NCBI GenBank assembly: GCA_019348305.1
Contig: JAHWJQ010000021.1
Span: 1-17,090, forward strand
Reading direction: 5' to 3'
DNA from: Actinomycetota bacterium
Lineage (GTDB): Bacteria > Actinomycetota > Acidimicrobiia > Acidimicrobiales > CADCTF01
Length of the DNA stretch: 17,090 bases
The notes beneath the pieces are model-generated. The model did no database searches and was not told where the DNA came from. It was given only the letters and a program-made list of their open reading frames with translations. This document shows positions 1-6,706 of the stretch, in pieces (the first letter of the stretch is position 1; every line of letters starts with the position of its first letter). Position numbers and translations under genes: made by a program.

Positions 1-36
1 GGCACAATGGTGTCACTTTTCCCGCCACATTGGAGG

Positions 37-306
37 TCACGAACGAAGCACGTACCTCCACATGCGGTCCACGACAGCGTCCCACGACCCGAAGCGGACG
101 AGGCGGTCCTGCTCACGCAGCCGGGCGGACCGGCGGGATGGGGTTTCCTGGAGGACCCGTTCGACGGCGGCCAGGAATTCCGCCGGCCCGTCGGCGATCT
201 CAACGACGTGGCCCCAGTTCGTCACCACGTGGGGAACGGGCGTACTCACGATCGCGCGCCTCGCCGCCATGTACTCGAGCGCCTTCGTCGGGCTAATGAA
301 CCTCGA
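37..306 (-). pseudogene. 3' remnant of a family-4-like glycosyltransferase
   Basis: This frame encodes only the C-terminal end of a GT-B glycosyltransferase. Reading minus-strand from about 303 it gives RFISPTKALEYMAARRAIVS, then TPVPHVV, then a helix with IADGPAEFLAAVERVL. That is the nucleotide-sugar-binding end seen in TuaH-like and other GT4 enzymes, which are usually around 350-400 residues long. The first ATG is at 270, inside the conserved motif, so an intact start is unlikely. Similarity fades just upstream of 303, although the frame stays open into the end of the phosphoesterase gene, which stops at 353. I infer a gene truncated at its 5' end by a rearrangement. The stop is TGA at 37-39. 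The remnant should be inactive because it lacks the whole N-terminal Rossmann domain. Confidence 0.6.
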
Positions 307-352
307 CGGCGGTGTGCGACGCCCCCGGCACCACTGGTGTGGTTGAGCCGAG

Positions 353-1864
353 CTAGCGACGCTCCCCGCCGGGCGCTGTCGGTCCTTCCTCGCTACCGTC
401 CTGCTCGGCTGCGAGAGCGCGAGCGGGGAGCGGCTTCACGACATGGCGTTCGATACGTGCTCCTGTCTCACCCAACCCTTGTACCGTGATGCGGTCGTAC
501 GCCACCAGACGCCTCGTCCCTCGATCGAAGTAGAGGACTGAGCAGGTCAACGGCTCCGCCACCTCCCCTTGCAGGCTCCGCAGCCCGGCGCCGCCGGTCG
601 ACCCCTCGACGAGCAAGGTGGCGCCGCCGACGCGAGCCTCGCGTGGGGCGTGGGTGTGCCCCGCGAGCACGAGCGGCACCATCGGGCCGATGCCGGCGGC
701 GATCCGGCTGTCGTGGACGAGCGCCACGTCGATGCTCTCCGGGCCGACCGAACGGAGTCGAGCAGCTACCTCGGGGGCGAATGCTCTCGCTTGGTCGCGC
801 TCGACGTCCTTTCCGGTCGGGCGGTCCTTGTCGGGAGTGAAGCGGGGATCCCCGATGCCCCAGAACCGGAGGCCCGCCACTTCAGCCGCGTTGCCATCGA
901 GCACGACGGCATTGCGATGGGACGAAACGATCGCCTGGGTGTATTGCGAGTCGTGGTTCCCGCGAACCCAGAGGTAGGGCACCGGGATCTTGCCGATGCC
1001 TTCGAGCAGACGGGCCTCGGGCTCGGTGCCCCAGTCGGTGATGTCGCCGGTGTCGGCGACGGCGTCGATGTCGAAATGTTCGACGACCTGGCCGATCAAG
1101 TCGAAAGCCTGCGGGTTGAGGTGGATGTCGCTGACGTGGAGCACGCGGACGGTGCCATTACCGGGTGTGAAGGTAGGCAGACCTCGCGCCGCCCCGTAGA
1201 GGGTGACGACGTTGCCGACGAGCTCGTTGAGCTGCGCGCGGTACAGCTCGAAGCGATCGAGGACGGTCCCGACGTCGCCGACGACCGCCGGGGCCATGCT
1301 CAGTAGACCGGTGTAACGAGGTTCGCGAACAGCCCGAGCATCGAATGTCACTGCCACGGAGGCCGCGAGTAAGGCGACGACCAGCGCCCCGCTGACGGCG
1401 CCGCTGAGGGTGGCACGGAAGTGGGCCCCTGCGAGCAGCGCGCCAAGCCCACAGCCGAGGATCGCGGCGACCAGCGCCCGCATCGCGAGCCGCGAAAGCA
1501 GCGACCGGGCGTCCGACGCCAGCTCGGCGTCCAGCGTCTCGAGAACGGCGGGGTTGGTGGCGATACGTTGCGCCTCGGGCAGCCTCAGCTCGTCGACCCG
1601 CACGATGACGCTCAGTGGCGCGTCATGGGTGTCGAATTGGATGGTCCCGAAGGGCGCGAGATGCACAACGCTGTTCCCCGACAGCGACGGGCGGACGAAA
1701 GCCGTGGCGTCGAACGGGCCCACCTGGCCCTCTACCCTCCCGAGGAGGGCGACCGCGAGAAGTCCGCCTACGGCTGAGAACATGGCCAGTCGAGTCGCGC
1801 GCACCCACCAACGGCCGGTGCCCACCTCGGGTCGCTCCACTGGCAAGACTCGCTTTCGGTGCAT
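353..1864 (-). CDS. membrane-anchored calcineurin-like metallophosphoesterase
   Basis: This 503-residue protein has an N-terminal membrane region, with hydrophobic segments near residues 27-44, 128-147 and 151-172, followed by a C-terminal metallophosphoesterase domain. The five metal-site motifs are present and in order: DIH (246-248), GDITD (273-277), GNHD (302-305), a VHD histidine (384) and GHTH (402-405). These bind the two-metal centre that hydrolyses phosphoesters. The substrate cannot be told; known relatives act on nucleotides, lipids or phosphoproteins. The residues between the first and second membrane segments (about 45-127) probably form an extracytoplasmic loop. The ATG at 1864 is preceded by GGAGGGCGG. 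The gene lies 111 nt downstream of the SDR gene on the same strand and may belong to its transcript. Confidence 0.85.
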   Translation of the reverse strand: MHRKRVLPVERPEVGTGRWWVRATRLAMFSAVGGLLAVALLGRVEGQVGPFDATAFVRPSLSGNSVVHLAPFGTIQFDTHDAPLSVIVRVDELRLPEAQRIATNPAVLETLDAELASDARSLLSRLAMRALVAAILGCGLGALLAGAHFRATLSGAVSGALVVALLAASVAVTFDARAVREPRYTGLLSMAPAVVGDVGTVLDRFELYRAQLNELVGNVVTLYGAARGLPTFTPGNGTVRVLHVSDIHLNPQAFDLIGQVVEHFDIDAVADTGDITDWGTEPEARLLEGIGKIPVPYLWVRGNHDSQYTQAIVSSHRNAVVLDGNAAEVAGLRFWGIGDPRFTPDKDRPTGKDVERDQARAFAPEVAARLRSVGPESIDVALVHDSRIAAGIGPMVPLVLAGHTHAPREARVGGATLLVEGSTGGAGLRSLQGEVAEPLTCSVLYFDRGTRRLVAYDRITVQGLGETGARIERHVVKPLPARALAAEQDGSEEGPTAPGGERR

Positions 1865-1975
1865 GCCGCCCTCCGTGCTTTTCTTCAGCGAGGCGTACCC
1901 AGCGGTGGTAACAGCTCGCCGTCGCGACGGGTCACGAGGCGGTCACGGTCTCGGTCGACGCCGTCCGGTCGGTGC

Positions 1976-2968
1976 TCAGCGGCGTCGAGCGGTGACACCT
2001 GCGGCGACGGTAGCGGCCAGAGCCGTGACCGCGGTGACGCCCCGGCGATGGCGGCTCGCCCAGATGGCGGGACTCGAATCGTTGGCCTTGTCGTCGAAGC
2101 GGCCGTGGGCCGCCCAGTGCCCTCCGACCGGTGACCAGAGGTTCGACGGCCGATCGTCACTCTCGGGTTCGTCGGTCTGCTGGGAGTCGACGCCCTTCTG
2201 GCCCAGATACCAGTCCAGCAACCCGGGGGCCACCCGGTTGGCGAGGATGGCCCGAATCGTCGGCCAACCCAACCACATCTCTCGCCTGGGTTGCTCGGCG
2301 AACCGGACGACGGCCTCCGCAATGAGCTCGGGCTGGTAGATGGGCGGCACCGGCTGTGCCCGGCGGGGCAGTCGGGACAGGACCCAGTCGAACTGGGGCG
2401 TGTTCACCGCGGGGAGCTGGACCATGCCGACCTGCACGGCGCTGCCGTGATGGAGCAGCTCGCACCGTAGGGACTCGGTGAACCCCTGAATGGCGTGCTT
2501 GGCGCCGCAGTAGGCGGCCTGAAGGGGGATCCCCCGGTAGGCGAGCGCAGAGCCGACCTGGACGACAACACCACGATCCCGCGGCAACATGCGGGCCAAG
2601 GCAGCACGCGTGCCGTACACGTAGCCGTGATAGGTCACGTCCGTCACACGCCGAAACTCGTCGTCGCTCACCTCCATGAACTCGCCGAATACCGACGTCA
2701 TGGCGTTGTTGACCCAGACATCGATCGGACCGAGCTCGTTCTCAACCCTGGCGGCCGCGGCTTCGACCGCCTCGCTGTCCGCCACGTCGACCGCAAGCAC
2801 ACAGGCCCGACCGCCTGCCGCCTCGACCTCCTTGGCCGCTGCCTCGAGGCGTTCCTGGCCGCGGGCGAGGAGGCCGACGTCCGCCCCCCGAGCGGCGAAG
2901 GCCCGGACGATCGCCCGGCCAACGCCAGCTCCCGCCCCTGTCACCACCACGACCTGTCGTGCAGTCAT
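1976..2968 (-). CDS. short-chain dehydrogenase/reductase with extended C-terminus
   Basis: A classical SDR NAD(P)-dependent oxidoreductase of 330 residues. It shows the cofactor loop TGAGAGVGR (10-18), an NNAM version of the NNAG motif (87-90), the catalytic serine near 140, and Tyr153/Lys157 within YCGAK. The core ends near residue 250. A further tail of about 80 residues begins with a tryptophan-rich stretch (LGWPTIRAILANRVAPGLLD), continues through a polar linker and ends in an Ala/Val-rich, weakly hydrophobic segment, so the protein may touch the membrane. Its start ATG (2968) overlaps the stop of the SPW gene as ATGA, which implies translational coupling. The substrate is unknown. The coupling to a VKOR-like quinone-linked protein suggests a redox role, which is inference. 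Confidence 0.9.
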   Translation of the reverse strand: MTARQVVVVTGAGAGVGRAIVRAFAARGADVGLLARGQERLEAAAKEVEAAGGRACVLAVDVADSEAVEAAAARVENELGPIDVWVNNAMTSVFGEFMEVSDDEFRRVTDVTYHGYVYGTRAALARMLPRDRGVVVQVGSALAYRGIPLQAAYCGAKHAIQGFTESLRCELLHHGSAVQVGMVQLPAVNTPQFDWVLSRLPRRAQPVPPIYQPELIAEAVVRFAEQPRREMWLGWPTIRAILANRVAPGLLDWYLGQKGVDSQQTDEPESDDRPSNLWSPVGGHWAAHGRFDDKANDSSPAIWASRHRRGVTAVTALAATVAAGVTARRR

Positions 2969-3342
2969 GTCCTACTCCTCGGTGTCGTTTCCTTCGGTTC
3001 TCCGGCGAGTGCCGCCCACCCTCCCCCTATCCGGCGGGTCCGCACGCCGCCGAAAGGCGTTGCCACTCCGAGCGCGGTGCCTGAGAGCACCACCACCAGC
3101 CCTGCCCCGGGACTGTGGTGGATGAACAGCGGTGCACCGACGAGCACCAGGGAAAGGGCGAGGTTGGCCCAGCGCAGGCCAGCGGTCGCCTCCCAGGCAG
3201 CGATGAGCGCCAAGCTGGCCGCCACCGGGCCGACCACCCGATGGAGGTCGCCCGCCTGGGAACCGGCATACCCGAGCACCGCCGGCGCCACCATCAGCCA
3301 GATGCCGACCACCACGCCGGCGATCTGGCCCACCTTCTTCAT
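2965..3342 (-). CDS. SPW-type four-helix membrane protein
   Basis: This small protein of 125 residues starts with ATG at 3342, an internal methionine of a longer spurious frame. It consists of about four hydrophobic segments (near residues 7-26, 36-50, 57-74 and 80-96) and ends in a basic polar tail. The first segment reads GIWLMVAPAVLGY and the third ends LVGAPLF; both resemble the SPW repeat, in which a helix carries a small residue, then Pro, then a hydrophobic or aromatic residue. SPW proteins are often encoded beside VKOR homologues in actinobacteria; their function is not established. The start overlaps the VKOR stop as ATGA and the stop overlaps the SDR start as ATGA, so it is the middle gene of a tightly coupled trio. 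The family call rests on pattern and context. Confidence 0.75.
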   Translation of the reverse strand: MKKVGQIAGVVVGIWLMVAPAVLGYAGSQAGDLHRVVGPVAASLALIAAWEATAGLRWANLALSLVLVGAPLFIHHSPGAGLVVVLSGTALGVATPFGGVRTRRIGGGWAALAGEPKETTPRSRT

Positions 3343-3884
3343 GCGCCTTCGCCTGTCCAGAACGCCCGCCAAGTCGAACCGCCGGCGTCGTGGACCCGCC
3401 GCAGGTGCTGCATGCTGGCGAGCATCTCGTCGGTGGCGGGCCCGATCATCACCACCGAGACCACTGCGGAGGCCAGGCACAGCGTGCAGAACGAGTCGAA
3501 GACCACCGGCTGGAGGATGACGAGGATGACACTCGCCGCCCCTAGCGGTCCGACGGCCAGGCCGAACAGGATCACGAGCCACGGCCTTCGCCGCCACCGC
3601 CCCCGTCCGCCAGCGGCCCCGGTGATGGCGTCGAGCAGGTACCCCGCCGCCCCGAGCGCGGCGTCGGGAACCGGGAGCAGGTACGACACCGACGAGGTGA
3701 GTACGCGCCGGCTCCCGTCGCCGAAGAACGGTTCCCACACCGTTCGAACGACGTTCCACTGATAGAGGGACAGGTAGGTGGCAATGGCGAAACCGACGAG
3801 GGCGAGGGCCACGATCGGTATGCGTTGCGACCATTCCGACGGGTTGTAGTCCCAGTCCGGCGGAACTCGTGACGGGCTGTTCAC
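3339..3884 (-). CDS. vitamin K epoxide reductase (VKOR) family membrane protein
   Basis: A 181-residue integral membrane protein with hydrophobic segments near 23-42, 101-126 and 131-148. The CTLC motif at 133-136 is the CXXC redox centre of VKOR homologues, which pass electrons between quinones and periplasmic thiol oxidoreductases of the DsbA type. The region around residues 48-75 (WEPFFGDGSRRVL, then LPVPDAALGA) fits the first extracytoplasmic loop and the start of the next helix. These are the only two cysteines in the protein, so the loop cysteine pair of canonical VKORs is missing. The start is GTG at 3884 with a weak GACGAGG upstream. It is the first gene of the VKOR-SPW-SDR trio. Confidence 0.8.
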   Translation of the reverse strand: MNSPSRVPPDWDYNPSEWSQRIPIVALALVGFAIATYLSLYQWNVVRTVWEPFFGDGSRRVLTSSVSYLLPVPDAALGAAGYLLDAITGAAGGRGRWRRRPWLVILFGLAVGPLGAASVILVILQPVVFDSFCTLCLASAVVSVVMIGPATDEMLASMQHLRRVHDAGGSTWRAFWTGEGA

Positions 3885-3996
3885 GGGCCTCGTCGCACGG
3901 AGCGCACTTCTTCACTCGGCGTGGCGGTCGGCCGTGATCGCGGTGATCATGCCGTTCGGCTCCATGTACGCGGCCGACAGCAGCGGGCAGGCGCCG

Positions 3997-4254
3997 CTAG
4001 TACGTCCGGCGTCGAACACTGAACGGGGCGATGAGAAGAGCCGCTGCTCCCACTGCGAAGAGAAGGGAAAGAAGCCACCCCGTCTCGCCGAACAGCCACC
4101 GCCCGAAGAGCCCACCGAGAATCGATCCGGCGACGCCTGCCAGGATGGTGCCGAAGACGCCGACGGTTTCTCGCCCCGGCACGACAAGCCTTGCAAGCCC
4201 CCCAATGATCAGGCCGGAAATTGCCAGTACCAGGAGAAATGGCAACCAGTCCAT
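3997..4254 (-). CDS. GlsB/YeaQ/YmgE family stress-related membrane protein
   Basis: An 85-residue hydrophobic protein of the usual family length. It starts with a transmembrane segment (5-23), followed by a glycine-rich core: GGLARLVVPGRETVG, then a GTILAGVAGSILGG glycine-zipper helix, a short loop and a last helix (60-78). This is the pattern of the transglycosylase-associated/GlsB family, small membrane proteins linked to general stress responses; no enzymatic role is proven. The ATG at 4254 follows a near-perfect Shine-Dalgarno (AAAGGAGGGG). The gene appears monocistronic, lying 112 nt before the VKOR gene and about 200 nt after the SURF1 gene, with a repeat-containing leader upstream. Confidence 0.9.
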   Translation of the reverse strand: MDWLPFLLVLAISGLIIGGLARLVVPGRETVGVFGTILAGVAGSILGGLFGRWLFGETGWLLSLLFAVGAAALLIAPFSVRRRTY

Positions 4255-4286
4255 GTTCTCCCCTCCTTTCCGCTCGTCACCGTCGT

Positions 4287-4312
4287 CCTCGTCGAGGTAT
4301 TTCCCTCGTCGA
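4287..4312. promoter_or_regulatory. palindrome plus direct repeat upstream of the GlsB-like gene
   Basis: CCTCGTCGAGG at 4287-4297 is a perfect 11-bp odd-centred palindrome. Its CCTCGTCGA half recurs directly 17 bp away at 4304-4312. The block lies about 33-58 nt upstream of the GlsB start codon, inside a probable promoter or leader. Two GTAAC copies (4351 and 4375) lie further upstream. An operator is plausible but unproven. Confidence 0.3.
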
Positions 4313-4454
4313 TGGTTGACCGTTCACTCCCCAGTACCTTCCCTCTTTCGGTAACAGAGGCAACAGCACGGAAGGTAACGATCAGGCAACGAGTGGATCC
4401 CCCATGGCTGTAGCGCCCGTTCCCGATAACCGGGACAGCGATTGAGCAGAGGCG

Positions 4455-5198
4455 TCACCGTGGCGTCACAACCGAGGGCTTGGCCGACTGTCGGACCAGG
4501 ATCACCCAGCCGAGAGCGGCAATCGACGCGAAGGCGAACCACTGGAGGGCGTAGGAGAGGTGAGGGCCGTCGCCGAGGGGCAGGGGCTCAACGGCGACCG
4601 GATAGGAGATCTCGGCCTCGCCGGCAGGATCGAGCTGTACGTACAGGGGGTAGAGGGGGCGGGAGAGTCGCCGTGAAAGCCCGCTTATATCGATCGCGCC
4701 CACGGTGAGAGGACCGTCGGGCCGCGGGCGCTGTGGCAGGAACCGGCTTCCGCCCTCGGAGGAGCGCAGGACGCCCGTGATCTGAACCGGCCCGGGAGGC
4801 GGGCGGGCGCCCTGCGTGGGCCACTTCTCCGCGATGTCCAGCGGCACCCACCCCCGGTTGACGAGGACCGTGCCGCGCTCGGTGATCAGGGGAGTCAGCA
4901 CGTGGTGGCCCGGCACGCCGAGGCGCGTGCGGAACCGCAAGAGAACCTCGCTGTCGGGGTCGTAACGCCCGGTGACCTGCACGCGGCGAAAGACCAGCGC
5001 AGAGCCGTCCGCTCCCTGCCAACCCTCCGCAGGCAACGGAACGGTCTGTTTGGAGCGGTGTTCGACGACCGCGTTGAGGTCTCGTCGCTCCTCGAGGCGT
5101 CTGAGCTGCCAAAGGCCGAGGTTGGCGAGGGCGACGACCAAGGTCACGACGAGGACGTGGCCGAGGATCCACCGCGGCCGCAACGCGAAGCTGTACAC
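4455..5198 (-). CDS. SURF1-family cytochrome oxidase assembly protein
   Basis: A 247-residue protein with the SURF1 layout: one N-terminal membrane helix (11-30) running into LGLWQLRRLEER, a long extracytoplasmic domain, and a C-terminal helix (about 216-236) that begins SYALQWFAFA. Diagnostic elements are the W-Q-x-x-R-x-x-E/x-K/R start, VLVNRGWVP near residue 112, and the final Y-A-x-Q-W-x-x-F motif. SURF1 proteins help insert haem a into cytochrome c oxidase of the aerobic respiratory chain. The length fits actinobacterial members. It lies 29 nt after the phosphatase gene on the same strand. No oxidase genes are in the window. Confidence 0.9.
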   Translation of the reverse strand: MYSFALRPRWILGHVLVVTLVVALANLGLWQLRRLEERRDLNAVVEHRSKQTVPLPAEGWQGADGSALVFRRVQVTGRYDPDSEVLLRFRTRLGVPGHHVLTPLITERGTVLVNRGWVPLDIAEKWPTQGARPPPGPVQITGVLRSSEGGSRFLPQRPRPDGPLTVGAIDISGLSRRLSRPLYPLYVQLDPAGEAEISYPVAVEPLPLGDGPHLSYALQWFAFASIAALGWVILVRQSAKPSVVTPR

Positions 5199-5227
5199 GC
5201 TGGGTCGACCCTACCGCCCTGCGGTCG

Positions 5228-6334
5228 TTACCTGATCTTCGGATAGCCCGCACGCTCGACGAGCACCAAGGCAATGTCGTCGTCGATGGTCGGCCCGGCA
5301 TGGTCGGCGAGCAGTTCGAGCAGGTGGTCGAGTGCGTCGGCGAGCGAGCCACGGGTCATGAAGGGCGACGAACAGGCGCCGGTCAAGTCGAAGAAGGCGT
5401 TGTCAGCCGCTCGTGCTTCGACAGCGCCATCGGTGTAGAGGAGAAGGCCGTCTCCGCTCGCGAAGGGGAACACCTCGGCCGTCGGGCGAGACCCGAGCCC
5501 AAGAGGGGTACCCACTCCGGTCGGCCGAAGCTCCTCGATGCCAGACGATGTGATCTTGAGCGCGGGGTGATGCCCGCAGCTGGCGACCGCCAGCGAATCC
5601 CCCCGGAACTCGACGAGGAGGGCGGTGGCAAAGTCCTCGGCTTTGTCATCGCTCTGACGCGTAATGCTCTCGTCCATGGCACGGGCGACGGCCTCCAGCT
5701 CCGGCTCGGCGTAAGCCGCTTCCCGGAAGCTCCCCAGCGCGACGCCTGCGAGGTGGATCGCACCGACACCCTTGCCCCGGGCGTCCCCGATGACGGCCCG
5801 CGTGCCGTAGGGAGTTGAGAAGATCTCATAGAAGTCTCCGCCGATGAGCGCTTCGCTCGAAGCGGCGTGATATCGAGTGGCGACGGCGAGGTCGTCGACA
5901 ACCGGGGGCACAGGCCGCAGGATCGCCCGTTGGGCGGCTTCCGCCACACGCTCGGTGTCTCGCAGCTTCGTCGCTCGCCGATCGCGTTGGTGTGCGACCC
6001 AAATGGCAAGCAGCGACGCCCCGGCAAGCGACAGCAGTCGAACGACGTGAAGCAGAGGGTCGGAGCTTGGTGTTGCGAGGCCGAGGGCGACAGCAAGGCC
6101 GAGGGCATAGGCACCGACGGCGGCGGTCTTCACGGGACCGATGAGTGTCGAGGCGAGAAACGGCCCGAGGATGAGCAGTCCGGCGAGGCTCGCGTTGTCA
6201 AAAACGGCAACGTCGAGAGCGGCGATGCCCGAATCGAGCGCCATCGGAGCAAGGACGCGCGCCCAGGGGCCCTTCGCCTTCGCGCTGAAAGACGGGCGGT
6301 CCTCGGTTCGCCTCGCGACAACTGAGTGGTCCAC
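5228..6334 (-). CDS. membrane-linked SpoIIE/PP2C-type serine phosphatase
   Basis: Three hydrophobic segments are followed by a short linker (HQRDRRATKLRDTERVAEAA) and a SpoIIE-type PP2C domain. Metal-site motifs are GGDFYE, GDARGKG, SCGHHPAL, YTDGAVEA and a closing DDDIALVLV. Such enzymes usually dephosphorylate anti-sigma-factor antagonists in partner-switching pathways. The frame is open up to a GTG at 6544, but its first 70 residues are Arg/Gly/Pro-rich and unlike a protein. The left arm of the GTNAC array also lies there. I therefore prefer the GTG at 6334 (368 residues), which has GAAGG upstream; ATG 6244 is a fallback. The sensor input is unknown, because the membrane part has no recognised ligand domain. 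It is divergent from the sigma locus. Confidence 0.85.
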   Translation of the reverse strand: MDHSVVARRTEDRPSFSAKAKGPWARVLAPMALDSGIAALDVAVFDNASLAGLLILGPFLASTLIGPVKTAAVGAYALGLAVALGLATPSSDPLLHVVRLLSLAGASLLAIWVAHQRDRRATKLRDTERVAEAAQRAILRPVPPVVDDLAVATRYHAASSEALIGGDFYEIFSTPYGTRAVIGDARGKGVGAIHLAGVALGSFREAAYAEPELEAVARAMDESITRQSDDKAEDFATALLVEFRGDSLAVASCGHHPALKITSSGIEELRPTGVGTPLGLGSRPTAEVFPFASGDGLLLYTDGAVEARAADNAFFDLTGACSSPFMTRGSLADALDHLLELLADHAGPTIDDDIALVLVERAGYPKIR

Positions 6335-6487
6335 CTCGCCTTCACGGTCCCATCCACACCGCGAGAACCGCCGGAGCGGAGACCCGCGAACGGGGGAAGG
6401 AGACCGTGGGCCCTCGAAGGCGAGGTGGGCCCAGCCCGCTGTCGTGTCCCCTGGTGCTCTCACGCCTCCGGAGACTCGCGCCTCCCG

Positions 6488-6617
6488 GTAACGGCGGCGC
6501 ACGGTCGACGTAACGGCCCCGTCACCGTCGGGCTCCCGGGTCACGCACCCTTCGCGCTGTGACGCCCGGCGGCGCTGCGTGACGGACCCGTTACGTGCAG
6601 TGGAGGCCGGCGTTACG
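6488..6617. repeat. mirror-symmetric array of eight GTNAC sites (imperfect 130-bp inverted repeat)
   Basis: GTNAC occurs at 6488, 6510, 6521, 6540, 6559, 6579, 6590 and 6612. The middle base is A, A, C, C, G, G, T, T in that order, so the second four are the reverse complements of the first four. Spacings are 22, 11, 19, 19, 20, 11 and 22 bp, which is symmetric about roughly 6552. Seven of the eight are followed by G. Aligning one arm to the reverse complement of the other by eye gives about 28 matches in the outer 40 positions. A ninth copy lies at 6655. It could be an operator array or a small palindromic repeat element. Confidence 0.6.
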
Positions 6618-6621
6618 CGGA

Positions 6622-6644
6622 CCGGGAACGGAGAGCCGGGAACG
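6622..6644 (+). promoter_or_regulatory. two CCGGGAACG direct repeats upstream of the sigma locus
   Basis: CCGGGAACG occurs at 6622-6630 and again at 6636-6644, a period of 14 bp, between the GTNAC array and the ribosome binding site of the leader ORF. GGGAA resembles the -35 element of SigR-type ECF promoters, so autoregulation is possible. I do not see a convincing -10 partner. Confidence 0.25.
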
Positions 6645-6679
6645 ACCCGAGAAGGTCACGGAAGAGGAGGAAGGCCACC

Positions 6680-6706
6680 GTGCAGAACACCATCCTGTGG
6701 CCGTGA
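6680..6706 (+). CDS. putative 8-residue leader peptide before the sigma locus
   Basis: A strong Shine-Dalgarno (GAGGAGGAAGG, about 6665-6675) precedes GTG at 6680, but the frame it drives is only eight codons long (MQNTILWP) and ends in TGA at 6704-6706. That stop overlaps the likely GTG start of the sigma gene (6703) as GTGA. The sigma start itself has no good ribosome binding site. Either this is a translational-coupling leader, or an indel has separated the original start from its gene. Confidence 0.35.
   Translation: MQNTILWP

Larger units (their letters stand above)
6335..6679. other. divergent intergenic region, probably non-coding
   Basis: This stretch of about 345 nt separates the phosphatase start chosen here from the sigma-factor leader. 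Frames through it are open on both strands but give only Arg/Gly/Pro-rich translations without recognisable domains. It holds the mirror-symmetric GTNAC array (6488-6617) and two CCGGGAACG direct repeats. It should carry the promoters for both flanking transcripts. Confidence 0.55.

Noticed and set aside
569..1306. Long plus-strand frame of 245 codons
   Set aside because: It is antisense to the metallophosphoesterase domain, whose metal motifs are intact, and shows no domain.
1939..2032. 10-bp inverted repeat GCGGTCACGG / CCGTGACCGC around the SDR stop
   Set aside because: The arms are about 74 bp apart, partly inside coding sequence, and similar GTCAC/GTGAC words are common in the GC-rich background.
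2495..3520. Plus-strand frame of 341 codons
   Set aside because: It is antisense to the SDR, SPW and VKOR genes and has Arg/Pro-rich low-complexity sequence typical of shadow frames.
3343..3915. Minus-strand frame starting MKKCAPCDEA, with a CXXC next to the VKOR gene
   Set aside because: Past the first residues it is Arg/Gly-rich and in the wrong frame of the VKOR gene. Only its 3' part, from ATG 3342, is real (the SPW-type protein).
4419..4439. Inverted repeat near GTTCCCGATAACCGGGAC as a rho-independent terminator
   Set aside because: The stem is only about 5-6 bp and has no T-run on either strand.
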